64,000 bases of DNA from Bacteroidota bacterium. Its GTDB lineage: Bacteria > Bacteroidota > Bacteroidia > Flavobacteriales > Weeksellaceae. Within the stretch, counting starts at the first letter, position 1. Each line of letters opens with the position of its first letter. The notes below the pieces were generated by a model. It did no database searches. It was not told the DNA's origin and saw only the letters and a list, made by a program, of their open reading frames with translations. Made by a program: the position numbers and the translations under genes. This document shows, in pieces, positions 18,297 through 27,226 of the stretch. The stretch is taken from contig JAEXBS010000078.1 in assembly GCA_023393915.1 (NCBI GenBank), positions 51,028 through 115,027 of the forward strand, written 5' to 3'.

Positions 18297-18742
18297 AATA
18301 CATCATAGTCCACCTGGTAAGGCTTGCCATCAGTGGACCAATTGATTTTTAAAGTATAAGATCCTGGAAATAGTATCTGATTGGGAATGTGAATTCTTCC
18401 CGCTCCATCCGCTTTTAATTCTTTTTCTACATCTAACTTTGCGTCATCTGTTCGAAATAAATGGAACTCAACTTCTTGCTTATCTATTGTTATAGATTTT
18501 GGAAATTGTATTTGAATGCCGTTTGCATTTTGAGCGTATTTTGGTTTTTCATTTAATGCATCAGCGTTGTTTTTGGCATCAATGACCTGTTGGTAGACCA
18601 GTTCGTCTTCGTAATAATTATCAGATACCATTTCTGCATTTTGCCACCCTCTTGTGAAAATAAAAATCAGAGAGAGGATAAATAACATAAAAGTTCCGAG
18701 TGCGATTACAAGGCCGTGGCCCCATGTGAAATTTTTAAACAT
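18287..18742 (-). CDS. FixH/CcoH-like oxidase assembly protein
   Basis: A 151-residue protein with one N-terminal transmembrane helix (about 8-28) and a periplasmic domain with the family-typical segment VSDNYYEDELVYQQ. FixH/CcoH proteins help assemble cbb3 oxidase, probably by assisting CcoI-linked copper delivery. It lies 8 bp after ccoG and overlaps the following TauE/SafE gene. Confidence 0.88.
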   Translation of the reverse strand: MFKNFTWGHGLVIALGTFMLFILSLIFIFTRGWQNAEMVSDNYYEDELVYQQVIDAKNNADALNEKPKYAQNANGIQIQFPKSITIDKQEVEFHLFRTDDAKLDVEKELKADGAGRIHIPNQILFPGSYTLKINWSTDGKPYQVDYDVLWK

Positions 18743-18750
18743 ATTATTTT

Positions 18751-20202
18751 TTAGAACTGAATTTTAAAAGGTCCCTCAAAGTAGGTTTCGAATGAATCCA
18801 GGAGTTTCCCCTTCTCATCATAGACCCCGATGGTGACATTTTGTTTTGAAAGTAAAATTTCGTTTTCAGGGAAACTTACATTGACGGTTCCTTTGGTAAT
18901 TTCATTTCGCTTCGTAAGTATTGTATTGGAATTACTAAAGGTAATGGTCCCGTGTTCAGGTTTAATTACCTTAATGGTAACGGTTTGATCTTTATTTGAT
19001 TTATTCAGGAAAGTATAATTATAGATATTTGAGATTTTTCCGTCTCTAACAAAGAAGGTAGACCCTGCAGGTTTAATGAATTTCGCTTCCATGGAACCGC
19101 GGTTGTATAATAAAAATCCTAAGAAACCTACTAATAGAGCAAGTAGAACGGTGTAAGATTTCATTTTCGTTGTGAATTTGAATTCTTTCTCTTGTTCGAT
19201 TTCGTCTTCCGTAGCGTAACGAATTAGTCCTTTTGGTAAGCCAACTTTTTCCATTACTTCATCACAAGCATCGATACAGGCAGTACAATTCACGCATTCT
19301 AATTGTTGACCGTTTCTAATGTCAATACCTGTAGGACACACCACTACACATTGGTTACAATCAATACAGTCTCCTTTTCCTGCCGCTTTACGATCTTCAC
19401 CTTTACGCCACTTCGAACGGTTTTCTCCTCTTTTAAAATCGTAATAAACATTAATGGTTTGTTTATCGATTAAAACTCCCTGTAGTCGGCCGTAAGGGCA
19501 AACAAGGGTACAAACTTGTTCTCTGAACCAAGCAAATACAAAGTAAAATGCTGCAGTAAAAAGAATCATAACCATGAAGTTGGTTGGATAAGCAAAGGGT
19601 CCTTCCTTCATAATCGCGAATACTCTTTCGTACCCGACGATGTACATGAACATAACATGTGTGATTATCAGTGAAATCAATAGAAAGATTGTCCATTTTA
19701 GGCCCTTCTTCCATATTTTTTCTGCGTTCCAAGGTTGGTTATCTAATCGTATTTGTTTGTTTCGATCTCCTTCGATAGCGTACTCGATTTTACGGAATAT
19801 CATTTCCATGAATATGGTCTGTGGACAAATCCAGCCACAAAATATTCTTCCGAAAACAACTGTAAAAAGAATAATAAAAACAAGGGAGGCGATAGCTCCT
19901 AAAGCTAGAATGAAAAAATCTTGCGGATAAAAAGGTTGCCCCATGATGTAAAACTCACGGTCAATGACGTTGAGGAGTAATACAGGATTTCCATTAATGG
20001 TTAGAAAGGGTAGAGCAAAGTACACGATTAGTAGCACGATACTTACTAAGAGTCGATAATTAGTGTATCGTCCTTTTGGTTTGCGTGGAAATACCCATTT
20101 ACGTTTCCCCGTGTGATCCATCGTATTGACGGAATCTCTAAAAGTTTCTGGGTCTAGAACTTGTCCTTGCCCTCCGCGATAGTTATTTTCTTGCTCTTGC
20201 AT
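18751..20202 (-). CDS. ccoG: Cytochrome c oxidase accessory protein CcoG
   Basis: A 483-residue membrane protein of the FixG/RdxA family, needed for cbb3 oxidase maturation. The first 230 residues carry about four transmembrane segments, with the NapH-like Cys motif CGWICPQTIFMEM and CTLVCPYGRLQG. Then two ferredoxin motifs, CIDCNQCVVVCP and CVNCTACIDACD (about 290-330), hold 4Fe-4S clusters, followed by one more transmembrane segment and a C-terminal Ig-like FixG domain. It is separated from ccoP by 91 bp containing a strong hairpin. Confidence 0.95.
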   Translation of the reverse strand: MQEQENNYRGGQGQVLDPETFRDSVNTMDHTGKRKWVFPRKPKGRYTNYRLLVSIVLLIVYFALPFLTINGNPVLLLNVIDREFYIMGQPFYPQDFFILALGAIASLVFIILFTVVFGRIFCGWICPQTIFMEMIFRKIEYAIEGDRNKQIRLDNQPWNAEKIWKKGLKWTIFLLISLIITHVMFMYIVGYERVFAIMKEGPFAYPTNFMVMILFTAAFYFVFAWFREQVCTLVCPYGRLQGVLIDKQTINVYYDFKRGENRSKWRKGEDRKAAGKGDCIDCNQCVVVCPTGIDIRNGQQLECVNCTACIDACDEVMEKVGLPKGLIRYATEDEIEQEKEFKFTTKMKSYTVLLALLVGFLGFLLYNRGSMEAKFIKPAGSTFFVRDGKISNIYNYTFLNKSNKDQTVTIKVIKPEHGTITFSNSNTILTKRNEITKGTVNVSFPENEILLSKQNVTIGVYDEKGKLLDSFETYFEGPFKIQF

Positions 20203-20220
20203 TTTTTCTGTCTATAATTA

Positions 20221-20272
20221 AAAAAAAGAACATAATCTGCTACCGGTTTTAAAGTAGTAGATTATGTTCTTT
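20221..20272 (-). terminator. 19-bp hairpin between ccoP and ccoG
   Basis: 20225-20243 pairs with 20254-20272 over 19 bp with one G-U pair and a 10-nt loop. In the minus-strand sense it is followed by a U-run, so it is a good intrinsic terminator or attenuator downstream of ccoP. It likely lowers expression of ccoG, ccoH and the TauE-like gene relative to the oxidase subunits, or stabilises the ccoNOQP message. Confidence 0.8.
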
Positions 20273-20281
20273 AAATATTTC

Positions 20282-20290
20282 AAAACCGGT
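20282..20290 (-). other. Loop-complementary sequence after ccoP
   Basis: AAAACCGGT here is the exact reverse complement of ACCGGTTTT (20242-20250) in the loop region of the 19-bp hairpin. It could form a pseudoknot or an alternative hairpin with that terminator. It starts 4 bp past the ccoP stop codon. Confidence 0.45.
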
Positions 20291-20293
20291 TGA

Positions 20294-21172
20294 TTATTGC
20301 TGCCAGTTAGCTGCCTCTCCCTGAGGTGCTGCTCCACCTTGTTCAACGGTGATTGGCTGCTGTTCCTGGTTTATATGGTAAATATAAGATGCTACTTTTT
20401 CGATATCGTTTCCGGTTAGGATCCCATTCCCACCAAAAGGAACCATCGTTGGGTTGTTAGGTGATCCGTTCCAAACAACGTGGAAAATACTTTTGAATAA
20501 GGTTTCTTCTGGTTGGTTGATCCAATAGTTATCAGTTAAGTTAGGACCGATACCTCCTTTTCCACCATCCATGTGACAAGATACGCAGTTTGTTTTGAAG
20601 ATTTCTTCTCCTTCTGCTATCATATCTCCACTGTATTCAGCGTTTTCAAGAGTTGCTTGAGGCGCTGTTTTCATATACTCTTCAACCGACGCAATCTGTG
20701 CTTTGTATTCTTCGTCGTATTCTTTGATTGGATCTGCAAAGTCAGTAAAGCTATAAGAAATGATATAGAATACACAGTAGGCTACTCCAAACCAGAATAA
20801 ACCTAGCCACCATTTTGGAAGTTGGTTGTCAAGCTCCATAATGCCATCAAATCCATGATCGATAAGTATGTCTTTTTCCTCTTTTGCTGTTTGCTTCTTA
20901 AAAGCTGATTGAAATAAAGTTTTAAAGTAAGGAGCTTTCTTTGCTTGAAGGTACTCTTCACGTAGTTCAGGCGAAAGTTCTTTAAACTTCGTATTTTCAA
21001 TTAAATCACCGATCGCATGGTGAATTAGAGCGAGAACCACACTAATTACTACCGTACCCCAGAAATACATAGAAGAAAGGAAAGAACTACTCTGTACTAC
21101 CATGTAATACAGGATAAATAAGATTGCAAAAATGATTGCTATGTTAACGTAAACAGGTGTTCTTGGTTTCAT
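20294..21172 (-). CDS. ccoP: cbb3 oxidase subunit CcoP (monohaem)
   Basis: A 292-residue c-type cytochrome subunit that passes electrons into the oxidase. Two N-terminal transmembrane helices (about 8-27 and 32-50) and the segment LDNQLPKWWLGLFW with another helix (about 118-140) precede a single cytochrome c domain with haem motif CVSCH (about 195-199). Proteobacterial CcoP usually has two haem motifs; this one has one, a form common in Bacteroidota. It follows ccoQ and precedes the terminator hairpin. Confidence 0.95.
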   Translation of the reverse strand: MKPRTPVYVNIAIIFAILFILYYMVVQSSSFLSSMYFWGTVVISVVLALIHHAIGDLIENTKFKELSPELREEYLQAKKAPYFKTLFQSAFKKQTAKEEKDILIDHGFDGIMELDNQLPKWWLGLFWFGVAYCVFYIISYSFTDFADPIKEYDEEYKAQIASVEEYMKTAPQATLENAEYSGDMIAEGEEIFKTNCVSCHMDGGKGGIGPNLTDNYWINQPEETLFKSIFHVVWNGSPNNPTMVPFGGNGILTGNDIEKVASYIYHINQEQQPITVEQGGAAPQGEAANWQQ

Positions 21173-21183
21173 GACGATTAATC

Positions 21184-21378
21184 TTATAAATTAAAAGGTT
21201 GGTCATTGTCATCATCTAATGGCGCATTGGCAACTTCGTTGTAGTGTTTTTTCGAACGACTAAAAACGTAGACCACCACACCTAAAAAAAACAACAGAAA
21301 GATTACCAAAGCCAAGGTTTGAAATAAACCTGTATAAGCTTCGTTAGAAATGATGTCTTTTAGATTTTGTGGTATCAT
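21184..21378 (-). CDS. ccoQ: cbb3 oxidase small subunit CcoQ
   Basis: A 64-residue protein with a single transmembrane helix (about 17-39), a basic Arg/Lys segment after it and an acidic C-terminus. Size, topology and position between ccoNO and ccoP fit CcoQ/FixQ, which stabilises the oxidase complex. Spacing is 22 bp from ccoNO and 11 bp to ccoP. Confidence 0.85.
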   Translation of the reverse strand: MIPQNLKDIISNEAYTGLFQTLALVIFLLFFLGVVVYVFSRSKKHYNEVANAPLDDDNDQPFNL

Positions 21379-21400
21379 GTTCCCTTAGATTAGTACTTTA

Positions 21401-23656
21401 TTAGTTATTGCTTGCTGTTTGTACTTGTGTTGTTTTGATATCAGTACCCAAACGTTGAAGGTAGGCGATTAGTGCAATGATTTCCTTTTTCTCCAGTTCC
21501 CCTTCAGGTCTGGTTGCATAAGCTTGCTTTAAATCGGCTGCTTCGGTAAAAATTTGGTTAACAATGTACTTCGCTTGATTATCGACCCATGCATCTGCAG
21601 TATCGATTTGTGCATCGGTGTACGGTACATCAAACACATCCTTCATCAGTGTGAGCTTGTTAATCGTCTCGCTACGATCTAGGTCGTTTGCAATTAGCCA
21701 TGGGTAACGAGGCATGATCGAACCTGCCGAAGTAGATCTTGGGTTGTACATGTGCTTGTAATGCCATGAACTTGGGTTTTTACCTCCTTGACGATGTAAA
21801 TCCGGTCCGGTTCTTTTAGATCCCCAAAGGAATGGACGGTCGTAAACAAACTCTCCTGCTTTGGAATATTGTCCATTTTTCCCGTTAAAGCGAACGACTT
21901 CATCACGGAAAGGACGAATCATTTGGGAGTGACATGAATTACATCCCTCACGGATGTAAAGGTCACGACCTTCTAATTCAAGAGGTGTGTACGGTTTTAC
22001 TGCTGAAATCGTAGGTACATTCTCTTTTATGGTAAGAGTTGGGATGATCTGTACAGCTCCACCAATAGCCACTGCGATAAACGCTAGTACCGACAAGTAT
22101 ACTGGCATTCTTTCCAACCAAAGGTGCACTCCTTCTCCTTCTTTTCTCTGATTCCCAATATTGGCCAAAGGAGGTGCTTCTGCAGGAACGTTTTTCTGGA
22201 ATGATCCTTTTCTTACCGTCATATAGACGTTAAAACACATTAATAGCGCACCGGAAATATAGAATAATCCACCGGCAAAACGCATGATGTAATAAGGAAT
22301 GATCGCTGTCACAGTATCCAACCAGTTCTTCCAAAGAAGTGTACCGTCCGGATTGAACTGCTTCCACATTAGACCTTGAGTAAATCCTGCAATGTATAGT
22401 GGAACCGCATAAAATATAATTCCTAAAGTTCCAAGCCAGAAGTGCCAGTTAGCAAGTTTGGTGGAATATAGTTTAGTTCTCCATAGAATTGGAAGGAGGT
22501 AATAGATCATACCAAAGGTCATGAATCCGTTCCAACCTAGTGCTCCTAGGTGAACGTGACCAATAACCCAGTCGGTAAAGTGACCAATTTTATTTAATGT
22601 TTTTGTCGCTAGTATCGGACCTTCAAAAGTCGCCATACCGTAGCAGGTTACTGCAACAACGAAGAATTTCAAAATTGGATCTTCTCGTACTTTGTCCCAT
22701 GCTCCTCTTAAAGTAAGTAGTCCATTTAACATCCCACCCCATGATGGAGCAATAAGCATTATAGAGAACCCTGTTCCTACTGCCTGTGCCCATGCAGGTA
22801 ATGCAGTGTACTGCAAGTGGTGAGGTCCTGCCCAGATGTAAACGAAAATTAATGACCAGAAGTGAATAATGGATAATTTATACGAGAAAACAGGTCTGTT
22901 TGCTGCCTTAGGAAGGAAGTAGTACATAAGACCTAGTACAGGTGTTGTTAAAACGAATGCTACTGCATTGTGACCATACCACCACTGAACTAATGCATCT
23001 TTTACTCCAGAGTAAGCGGAGTAAGATTTCCAAAAATTTAAAGGAACCTCTAGGTTGTTGAAAATATGGAGCATAGCCACTGCTAACCAGGTTCCAATGT
23101 AAAACCAAATAGCAACATATAAGTGACGTACTCTTCTCTTTGCAATAGTAGCAAACATGTTAATACCAAACAGCACCCAAGAGAGTGTAATTAAAATGTC
23201 AATTGGCCATTCATGCTCGGCGTATTCTTTAGAGGTGTTGATTCCCATAAAGAAGGTCACCATCGATGCAACGATCATAAACTGCCAGGTCCAGAAGTGA
23301 GTCCAAGATAAAACATCGCTGAACATTCTGGCTTTTAGTAAACGCTGCATGGAGTAGTAAGCTCCGGCAAAAACACCGTTACAAACAAATGCAAAGATGA
23401 CCAGTGTTGTGTGAATCATTCTAATTCTACCGAAACCAAAGGCCCCTTGAGAATTGATTAATCCTTGAATGTTTCCTGAGGCAAGACTTTTAATAGTTGG
23501 GTCGTCTGTACCTAGAAAGTACTCCGGAAGTTCCGGATAGAATAGCATTAACGCAGCGGTAAGTCCGAACAAGAACCCTAGCACCCCAAAAACTACAGTG
23601 GCGTAAAGGAAGGCTCGAACAATACTGTTGTCGTAACTAAACTTTTGTGTTTCCAT
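21401..23656 (-). CDS. ccoNO: cbb3 oxidase fused CcoN-CcoO
   Basis: A 751-residue fusion of the catalytic subunit CcoN (about 12 transmembrane helices; conserved His residues bind haem b, haem b3 and CuB) with the monohaem c subunit CcoO. The CcoN part includes WWYGHNAVAFVLTTPVLGLMY and HWTFWTWQ-like helices; the CcoO haem motif CNSCH is about residue 580. It reduces oxygen at low concentration and pumps protons. METQKFSYDN at 23656 is the preferred start, as family members begin shortly before that segment. The 29-residue upstream extension would run deep into ccoS. Its start overlaps ccoS by 20 bp. Confidence 0.95.
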   Translation of the reverse strand: METQKFSYDNSIVRAFLYATVVFGVLGFLFGLTAALMLFYPELPEYFLGTDDPTIKSLASGNIQGLINSQGAFGFGRIRMIHTTLVIFAFVCNGVFAGAYYSMQRLLKARMFSDVLSWTHFWTWQFMIVASMVTFFMGINTSKEYAEHEWPIDILITLSWVLFGINMFATIAKRRVRHLYVAIWFYIGTWLAVAMLHIFNNLEVPLNFWKSYSAYSGVKDALVQWWYGHNAVAFVLTTPVLGLMYYFLPKAANRPVFSYKLSIIHFWSLIFVYIWAGPHHLQYTALPAWAQAVGTGFSIMLIAPSWGGMLNGLLTLRGAWDKVREDPILKFFVVAVTCYGMATFEGPILATKTLNKIGHFTDWVIGHVHLGALGWNGFMTFGMIYYLLPILWRTKLYSTKLANWHFWLGTLGIIFYAVPLYIAGFTQGLMWKQFNPDGTLLWKNWLDTVTAIIPYYIMRFAGGLFYISGALLMCFNVYMTVRKGSFQKNVPAEAPPLANIGNQRKEGEGVHLWLERMPVYLSVLAFIAVAIGGAVQIIPTLTIKENVPTISAVKPYTPLELEGRDLYIREGCNSCHSQMIRPFRDEVVRFNGKNGQYSKAGEFVYDRPFLWGSKRTGPDLHRQGGKNPSSWHYKHMYNPRSTSAGSIMPRYPWLIANDLDRSETINKLTLMKDVFDVPYTDAQIDTADAWVDNQAKYIVNQIFTEAADLKQAYATRPEGELEKKEIIALIAYLQRLGTDIKTTQVQTASNN

Positions 23657-23870
23657 ATTGCTCATTACTTTTTTTATCCTGGTTTGTATTTTGTTGTTTA
23701 TCAGTGTTTTCGGTCGCTTCAGGATTTTTGATTTCGTCATCAAATAAAATCCTTACCGCAGGAGATTCATCGTCCTCAAACTGACCCTTTTTGGCGTTTA
23801 CAATGAAGAGAATCAAAAAAACCGCGGCCAAAGATACACTGCAGACAATCATCAAATAGAGTATATCCAT
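23637..23870 (-). CDS. ccoS: cbb3 oxidase maturation protein CcoS
   Basis: A 77-residue protein with one N-terminal transmembrane helix (about 5-24) followed by the CcoS-family motif KKGQFEDDESPAVRILFDDE. CcoS is required for cofactor insertion into cbb3 oxidase. It heads the oxidase operon, overlaps ccoNO, and has a TAAATTTG -7 element about 30 bp upstream. The Gln/Asn-rich C-terminal tail is not conserved. Confidence 0.92.
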   Translation of the reverse strand: MDILYLMIVCSVSLAAVFLILFIVNAKKGQFEDDESPAVRILFDDEIKNPEATENTDKQQNTNQDKKSNEQYGNTKV

Positions 23871-23900
23871 TGCACCTGCAAATTTAATTTTTTAGATGGT

Positions 23901-23908
23901 CAAATTTA
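23901..23908 (-). promoter_or_regulatory. Promoter -7 element for the cco operon
   Basis: In the minus sense this is TAAATTTG, matching TAnnTTTG, 30 bp before the ccoS start. No -33 TTG is visible at the usual distance, which fits a promoter that needs an activator. Confidence 0.5.
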
Positions 23909-23986
23909 GTTAAAAATAATGATAAAAGTCAGAGTATGTTAAATATTGTTAATTTAAAATACTTCTAAATAAGGCAGTTTGCTACA

Positions 23987-26365
23987 TTATAGCTTGAAAT
24001 ACTTCATGCTTCGAAGCCATGTGGCGGCTGATGTAAATGCGACAACGGTAATCGAACTAATAGGCATTAAGATTGCGGCTACCAGGGGGGACATGTATCC
24101 TAAAACTGCGATTGTGATTCCTATCACGTTGTATAGGAGAGAAATCGCAAATGTGAATTTCACGATTTTGATGGCGTCCTTCGAGAGTTGTAAATACTGA
24201 TGCAAAATTGGGACTTTGCTCCCTGACATAATCACATCTGATGATGGGGTAAAGGAATTGGTATCGTCTGCGACAGCGATCCCTACATTACTTTGTTTTA
24301 GAGCTCCTGCATCGTTCAGTCCATCTCCTAACATTACAACGTTATCGCCCTTAGTCTGTCGCTCTTCAATGAAAGAAAGTTTGCTTTCTGGATCTTGATC
24401 AAATAGAAAATCTTTTGCCAATGGAATTATCTTTCTAAGCTCGTTCTTTTCTGAGTCGTTATCTCCTGAAAGGACGAAAATCCCATAATCCTTGAGTTGG
24501 TTGAAAAGCGCTTTTAAATTAGGTCGGTATTCGTTGTTGAAAATGAACTTTCCTAAAAACTCGTTGTTTTTCGAGATGTACACGGCGGTTTCCGTGTTTT
24601 CGCTGGTTTGATTATTGAAGCGAGCAGAACCAATTTTGTAATAGATTCCTCGGATTTCGGCGCTATACCCTTTACCTGGAATGTCTTGAAAATTAGAACA
24701 TATGAATTTTTCATCAACTACATCCAAGTGTTCGTATAAGGCTTTGGATAATGGGTGGTTGGAGTTGATTAAAAGAGATTTAAGGTTGCTTAAATCCTGC
24801 TCGGTTAAGTGGTCTCCACTCCATCGAATAAGTGTTCCCTTGCTCTTGGTTAGGGTTCCGGTCTTATCGAAAACTAAAGTGTCTGTTTTCGCAAGTTTTT
24901 CTATGGTGTAAGCATCCTTTACATAGAATTTATTTCGCCCTAAAATACGCATGATATGTCCGAAAGTAAAAGGTGCTGATAATGCCAGAGCACAGGGACA
25001 AGCGACAATAAGAATAGCGGATACTACTTGGAACATTTTTTCAAAATCAACGGTTGACCAATAGATCCCCGCCACAAGTGTAATCAATAGAATGGCAATA
25101 GTAAAGTATTTACTAATGTGGTTGGTTAGATTGTCTAATCCGTGTTCTTTTTTCTTGAAAGCTTCTTTGTTCCATAGCTGAGTGAGGTAGCTTTGATCTA
25201 CGTTTTTGATAACCTCAAGCTGTAATGCGGGACCTAATTGTTTCCCGCCGGCATAAATCCGTTCTCCAGGTTCTTTACTAACTGCGGAGCTCTCACCTGT
25301 GATAAAACTATTGTCAATATGAGCTTCACCTTGCAATAGGATAGAGTCTACAGGTATGATCTCCTGATTTCGAACAAGTATTCGATCTCCAATTTTTAGT
25401 TCAGAGAGTAAGATGTTTTGTGAATTGTTGTTTTCGTCGAGTTTTGTAACAGCAATAGGATAAAAGGATTTGTAATCCCGGTCATAAGATAATGCATTAT
25501 ACGTTCTTTTCTGAAACATCTTGCCGAGAAGCATGAAAAAGAGTAGTCCACAGAGGGTGTCAAAATAGCCTGGACCGTAATCGGTTAACACTTCATAGAT
25601 ACTGCGTCCGTAGAGAACAAGTATTCCTAAGACAATGGGTACATCAATATTGATGATCTTGTTTTTTAAACCGAAGTAGGCTGATTTAAAATAGTCCGAA
25701 GCTGAGTAAAAAACAACAGGGGTAGCCAAAAGGAACATGACAAATCGAAAAAAATGCTTGTATTGCTGCATCCAGTAATCGGTAGTACCTAAGACCATTT
25801 CGACATATTCCGGAAAGCTTAACAGCATTCCGTTAGCGAAAGCAAAACCTGCGACCGCTAATTTGATCAGTAAGGATTTGTCGGTTTTTTCTGTTTTTCT
25901 ACTTGATGTCTCTAAATTGATTTGTGGTCGGTATCCTAATTGTGAGAGTTGGTCGGCCAATCTGCTTAATGGTAGGGTTTGCGGATTGAAATAAACCTGT
26001 AATGTTTTCTGGGTAAACTGTACCTGTGAATACTGAATAGCAGGATTGATAGTGCTTAAGCTTTCAAGAAGCCAGATGCAGGAGGAACAGTGAATTACGG
26101 GTATTTTAAAGGTGACAATAGCCGTCTTGTCTTCAGAGAAATCAACTACTTTGTCGTATATTTCTTTTGTGTCCAGATAATCAAACGCTGTTTCGGAGCT
26201 TTCTGGACGAATTCCGGATCGAGCGTTTAGCTGGTAGAATTGGCCTAATTTGTTGGAACTTAATATTTCATAGACTGTTTTACAACCTGAGCAACAAAAT
26301 TCCTTCTCATCGAAAGAAATCCGATCTTTCCCTATTTTATCTCCGCAATGAAAACAATTTTCCAA
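23987..26365 (-). CDS. ccoI: Copper-translocating P-type ATPase CcoI/FixI
   Basis: A 792-residue P1B-type ATPase supplying copper to cbb3 oxidase. The N-terminus has a Cys-rich zinc-ribbon-like segment (CFHCG and FCCSGC) followed by a heavy-metal-associated domain with CSSC (about 93-96). The transmembrane region includes the CPC motif in CPCALALSAP (about 457-459), followed by the phosphorylation site DKTGTL (about 503) and MLGDGLNDAGAL. It lies just upstream of ccoS on the same strand, with its own -7 element, and is divergent from the Crp/Fnr gene. Confidence 0.95.
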   Translation of the reverse strand: MENCFHCGDKIGKDRISFDEKEFCCSGCKTVYEILSSNKLGQFYQLNARSGIRPESSETAFDYLDTKEIYDKVVDFSEDKTAIVTFKIPVIHCSSCIWLLESLSTINPAIQYSQVQFTQKTLQVYFNPQTLPLSRLADQLSQLGYRPQINLETSSRKTEKTDKSLLIKLAVAGFAFANGMLLSFPEYVEMVLGTTDYWMQQYKHFFRFVMFLLATPVVFYSASDYFKSAYFGLKNKIINIDVPIVLGILVLYGRSIYEVLTDYGPGYFDTLCGLLFFMLLGKMFQKRTYNALSYDRDYKSFYPIAVTKLDENNNSQNILLSELKIGDRILVRNQEIIPVDSILLQGEAHIDNSFITGESSAVSKEPGERIYAGGKQLGPALQLEVIKNVDQSYLTQLWNKEAFKKKEHGLDNLTNHISKYFTIAILLITLVAGIYWSTVDFEKMFQVVSAILIVACPCALALSAPFTFGHIMRILGRNKFYVKDAYTIEKLAKTDTLVFDKTGTLTKSKGTLIRWSGDHLTEQDLSNLKSLLINSNHPLSKALYEHLDVVDEKFICSNFQDIPGKGYSAEIRGIYYKIGSARFNNQTSENTETAVYISKNNEFLGKFIFNNEYRPNLKALFNQLKDYGIFVLSGDNDSEKNELRKIIPLAKDFLFDQDPESKLSFIEERQTKGDNVVMLGDGLNDAGALKQSNVGIAVADDTNSFTPSSDVIMSGSKVPILHQYLQLSKDAIKIVKFTFAISLLYNVIGITIAVLGYMSPLVAAILMPISSITVVAFTSAATWLRSMKYFKL

Positions 26366-26400
26366 TTTTATATCTCTAACAATCTGTAAGGTCCAATAGG

Positions 26401-26408
26401 CAAAATTA
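26401..26408 (-). promoter_or_regulatory. Promoter -7 element for ccoI
   Basis: In the minus sense TAATTTTG matches TAnnTTTG, 35 bp before the ccoI start. It lies back to back with the crp promoter in a 103-bp divergent region. Confidence 0.5.
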
Positions 26409-26419
26409 GTTAAAAAAAA

Positions 26420-26450
26420 TTGCCTTTGGCATTAAAAAAGCCTATTTTTG
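26420..26450 (+). promoter_or_regulatory. Promoter of the Crp/Fnr gene
   Basis: TTG (26420-26422), a 20-bp spacer, and TATTTTTG (26443-26450) match the Bacteroidota promoter consensus. The -33 element overlaps the palindrome TGCC-TTT-GGCA (26421-26431), a possible autoregulatory operator. The TTG at 26448 inside the -7 element is an in-frame false start. Confidence 0.7.
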
Positions 26451-26468
26451 CTGATAAAAGTCATAGGT

Positions 26469-27182
26469 ATGTCACTTGAAAAGCAAGAGCTCATTGATCG
26501 TAATTTTCTCAAAGTTTTCAATGAAGATTCTTTTAGGGAGGTTCTTTCGGATGAAGATTTCCGAAAGTATATGGAGGCCAAAAAGACCGTTACAATAAAA
26601 AAAGGAAAACTACTTTTTTTAGAAGACGAGAATCCCAATGGTGTATATTTTATTAAGAAAGGTACGGTAAAACTCTCTAAATCTGGAGTCTACGGAAAGG
26701 ATCAGATTTTGCGTTTTATCAAAGAAGGAGATCTTATTGGTTACCGCTCTCTCTTAATAGGAGAAACTTTTCAAGCAAAGGCTGAAGCAATGTCTGACGT
26801 GGAAGCTGTTTTTTTAACAGGAGAGATCTTCCTTCATCTCTTACAAGTAGATTCACAATTGTCCTTTGCTATGTTGCAGAAATTCGCATTTGAGCTTGGG
26901 GAATATTCTAATACCATTACTTACTTAGCACAGAAAACCGTGAGAGAGCGTTTAGCTGAAGTACTACTTCTGCTTGAGCAAAAGCTTGGTGTTGATCCGG
27001 AAGGATTTATTAAAATCTCTCTTACCCGTGAAGAAATAGCCAATTTAATTGGTACAGCAACCGAGAGTGCGATTCGACTCATTTCTGAATTTAAACAAGA
27101 TGAGCTAATTGAGACGGAAGGAAGAAATATTAAAATTATTAATCGAGAAAAGCTCATTAAAGTAGGACACGTAACTATTTAA
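26469..27182 (+). CDS. Crp/Fnr family transcriptional regulator
   Basis: A 237-residue regulator with an N-terminal cyclic-nucleotide-type beta barrel (about 30-125), a long dimerisation helix (about 130-165) and a C-terminal HTH_Crp domain whose recognition helix reads TATESAIRLIS. The Glu and Arg spacing matches Crp-type readers of TGA half-sites. The protein has no cysteine at all, so it cannot carry an Fnr-type 4Fe-4S oxygen sensor. The canonical PGE/RxS cAMP-pocket residues are also not evident. Its divergent position beside ccoI suggests control of the cco genes, which is inference. The ATG at 26469 follows a clear promoter. Confidence 0.9.
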   Translation: MSLEKQELIDRNFLKVFNEDSFREVLSDEDFRKYMEAKKTVTIKKGKLLFLEDENPNGVYFIKKGTVKLSKSGVYGKDQILRFIKEGDLIGYRSLLIGETFQAKAEAMSDVEAVFLTGEIFLHLLQVDSQLSFAMLQKFAFELGEYSNTITYLAQKTVRERLAEVLLLLEQKLGVDPEGFIKISLTREEIANLIGTATESAIRLISEFKQDELIETEGRNIKIINREKLIKVGHVTI

Positions 27183-27226
27183 CCTACTTTGTTTAATCCT
27201 ATTGTTGAATACTTTAAGTAAAGAAT

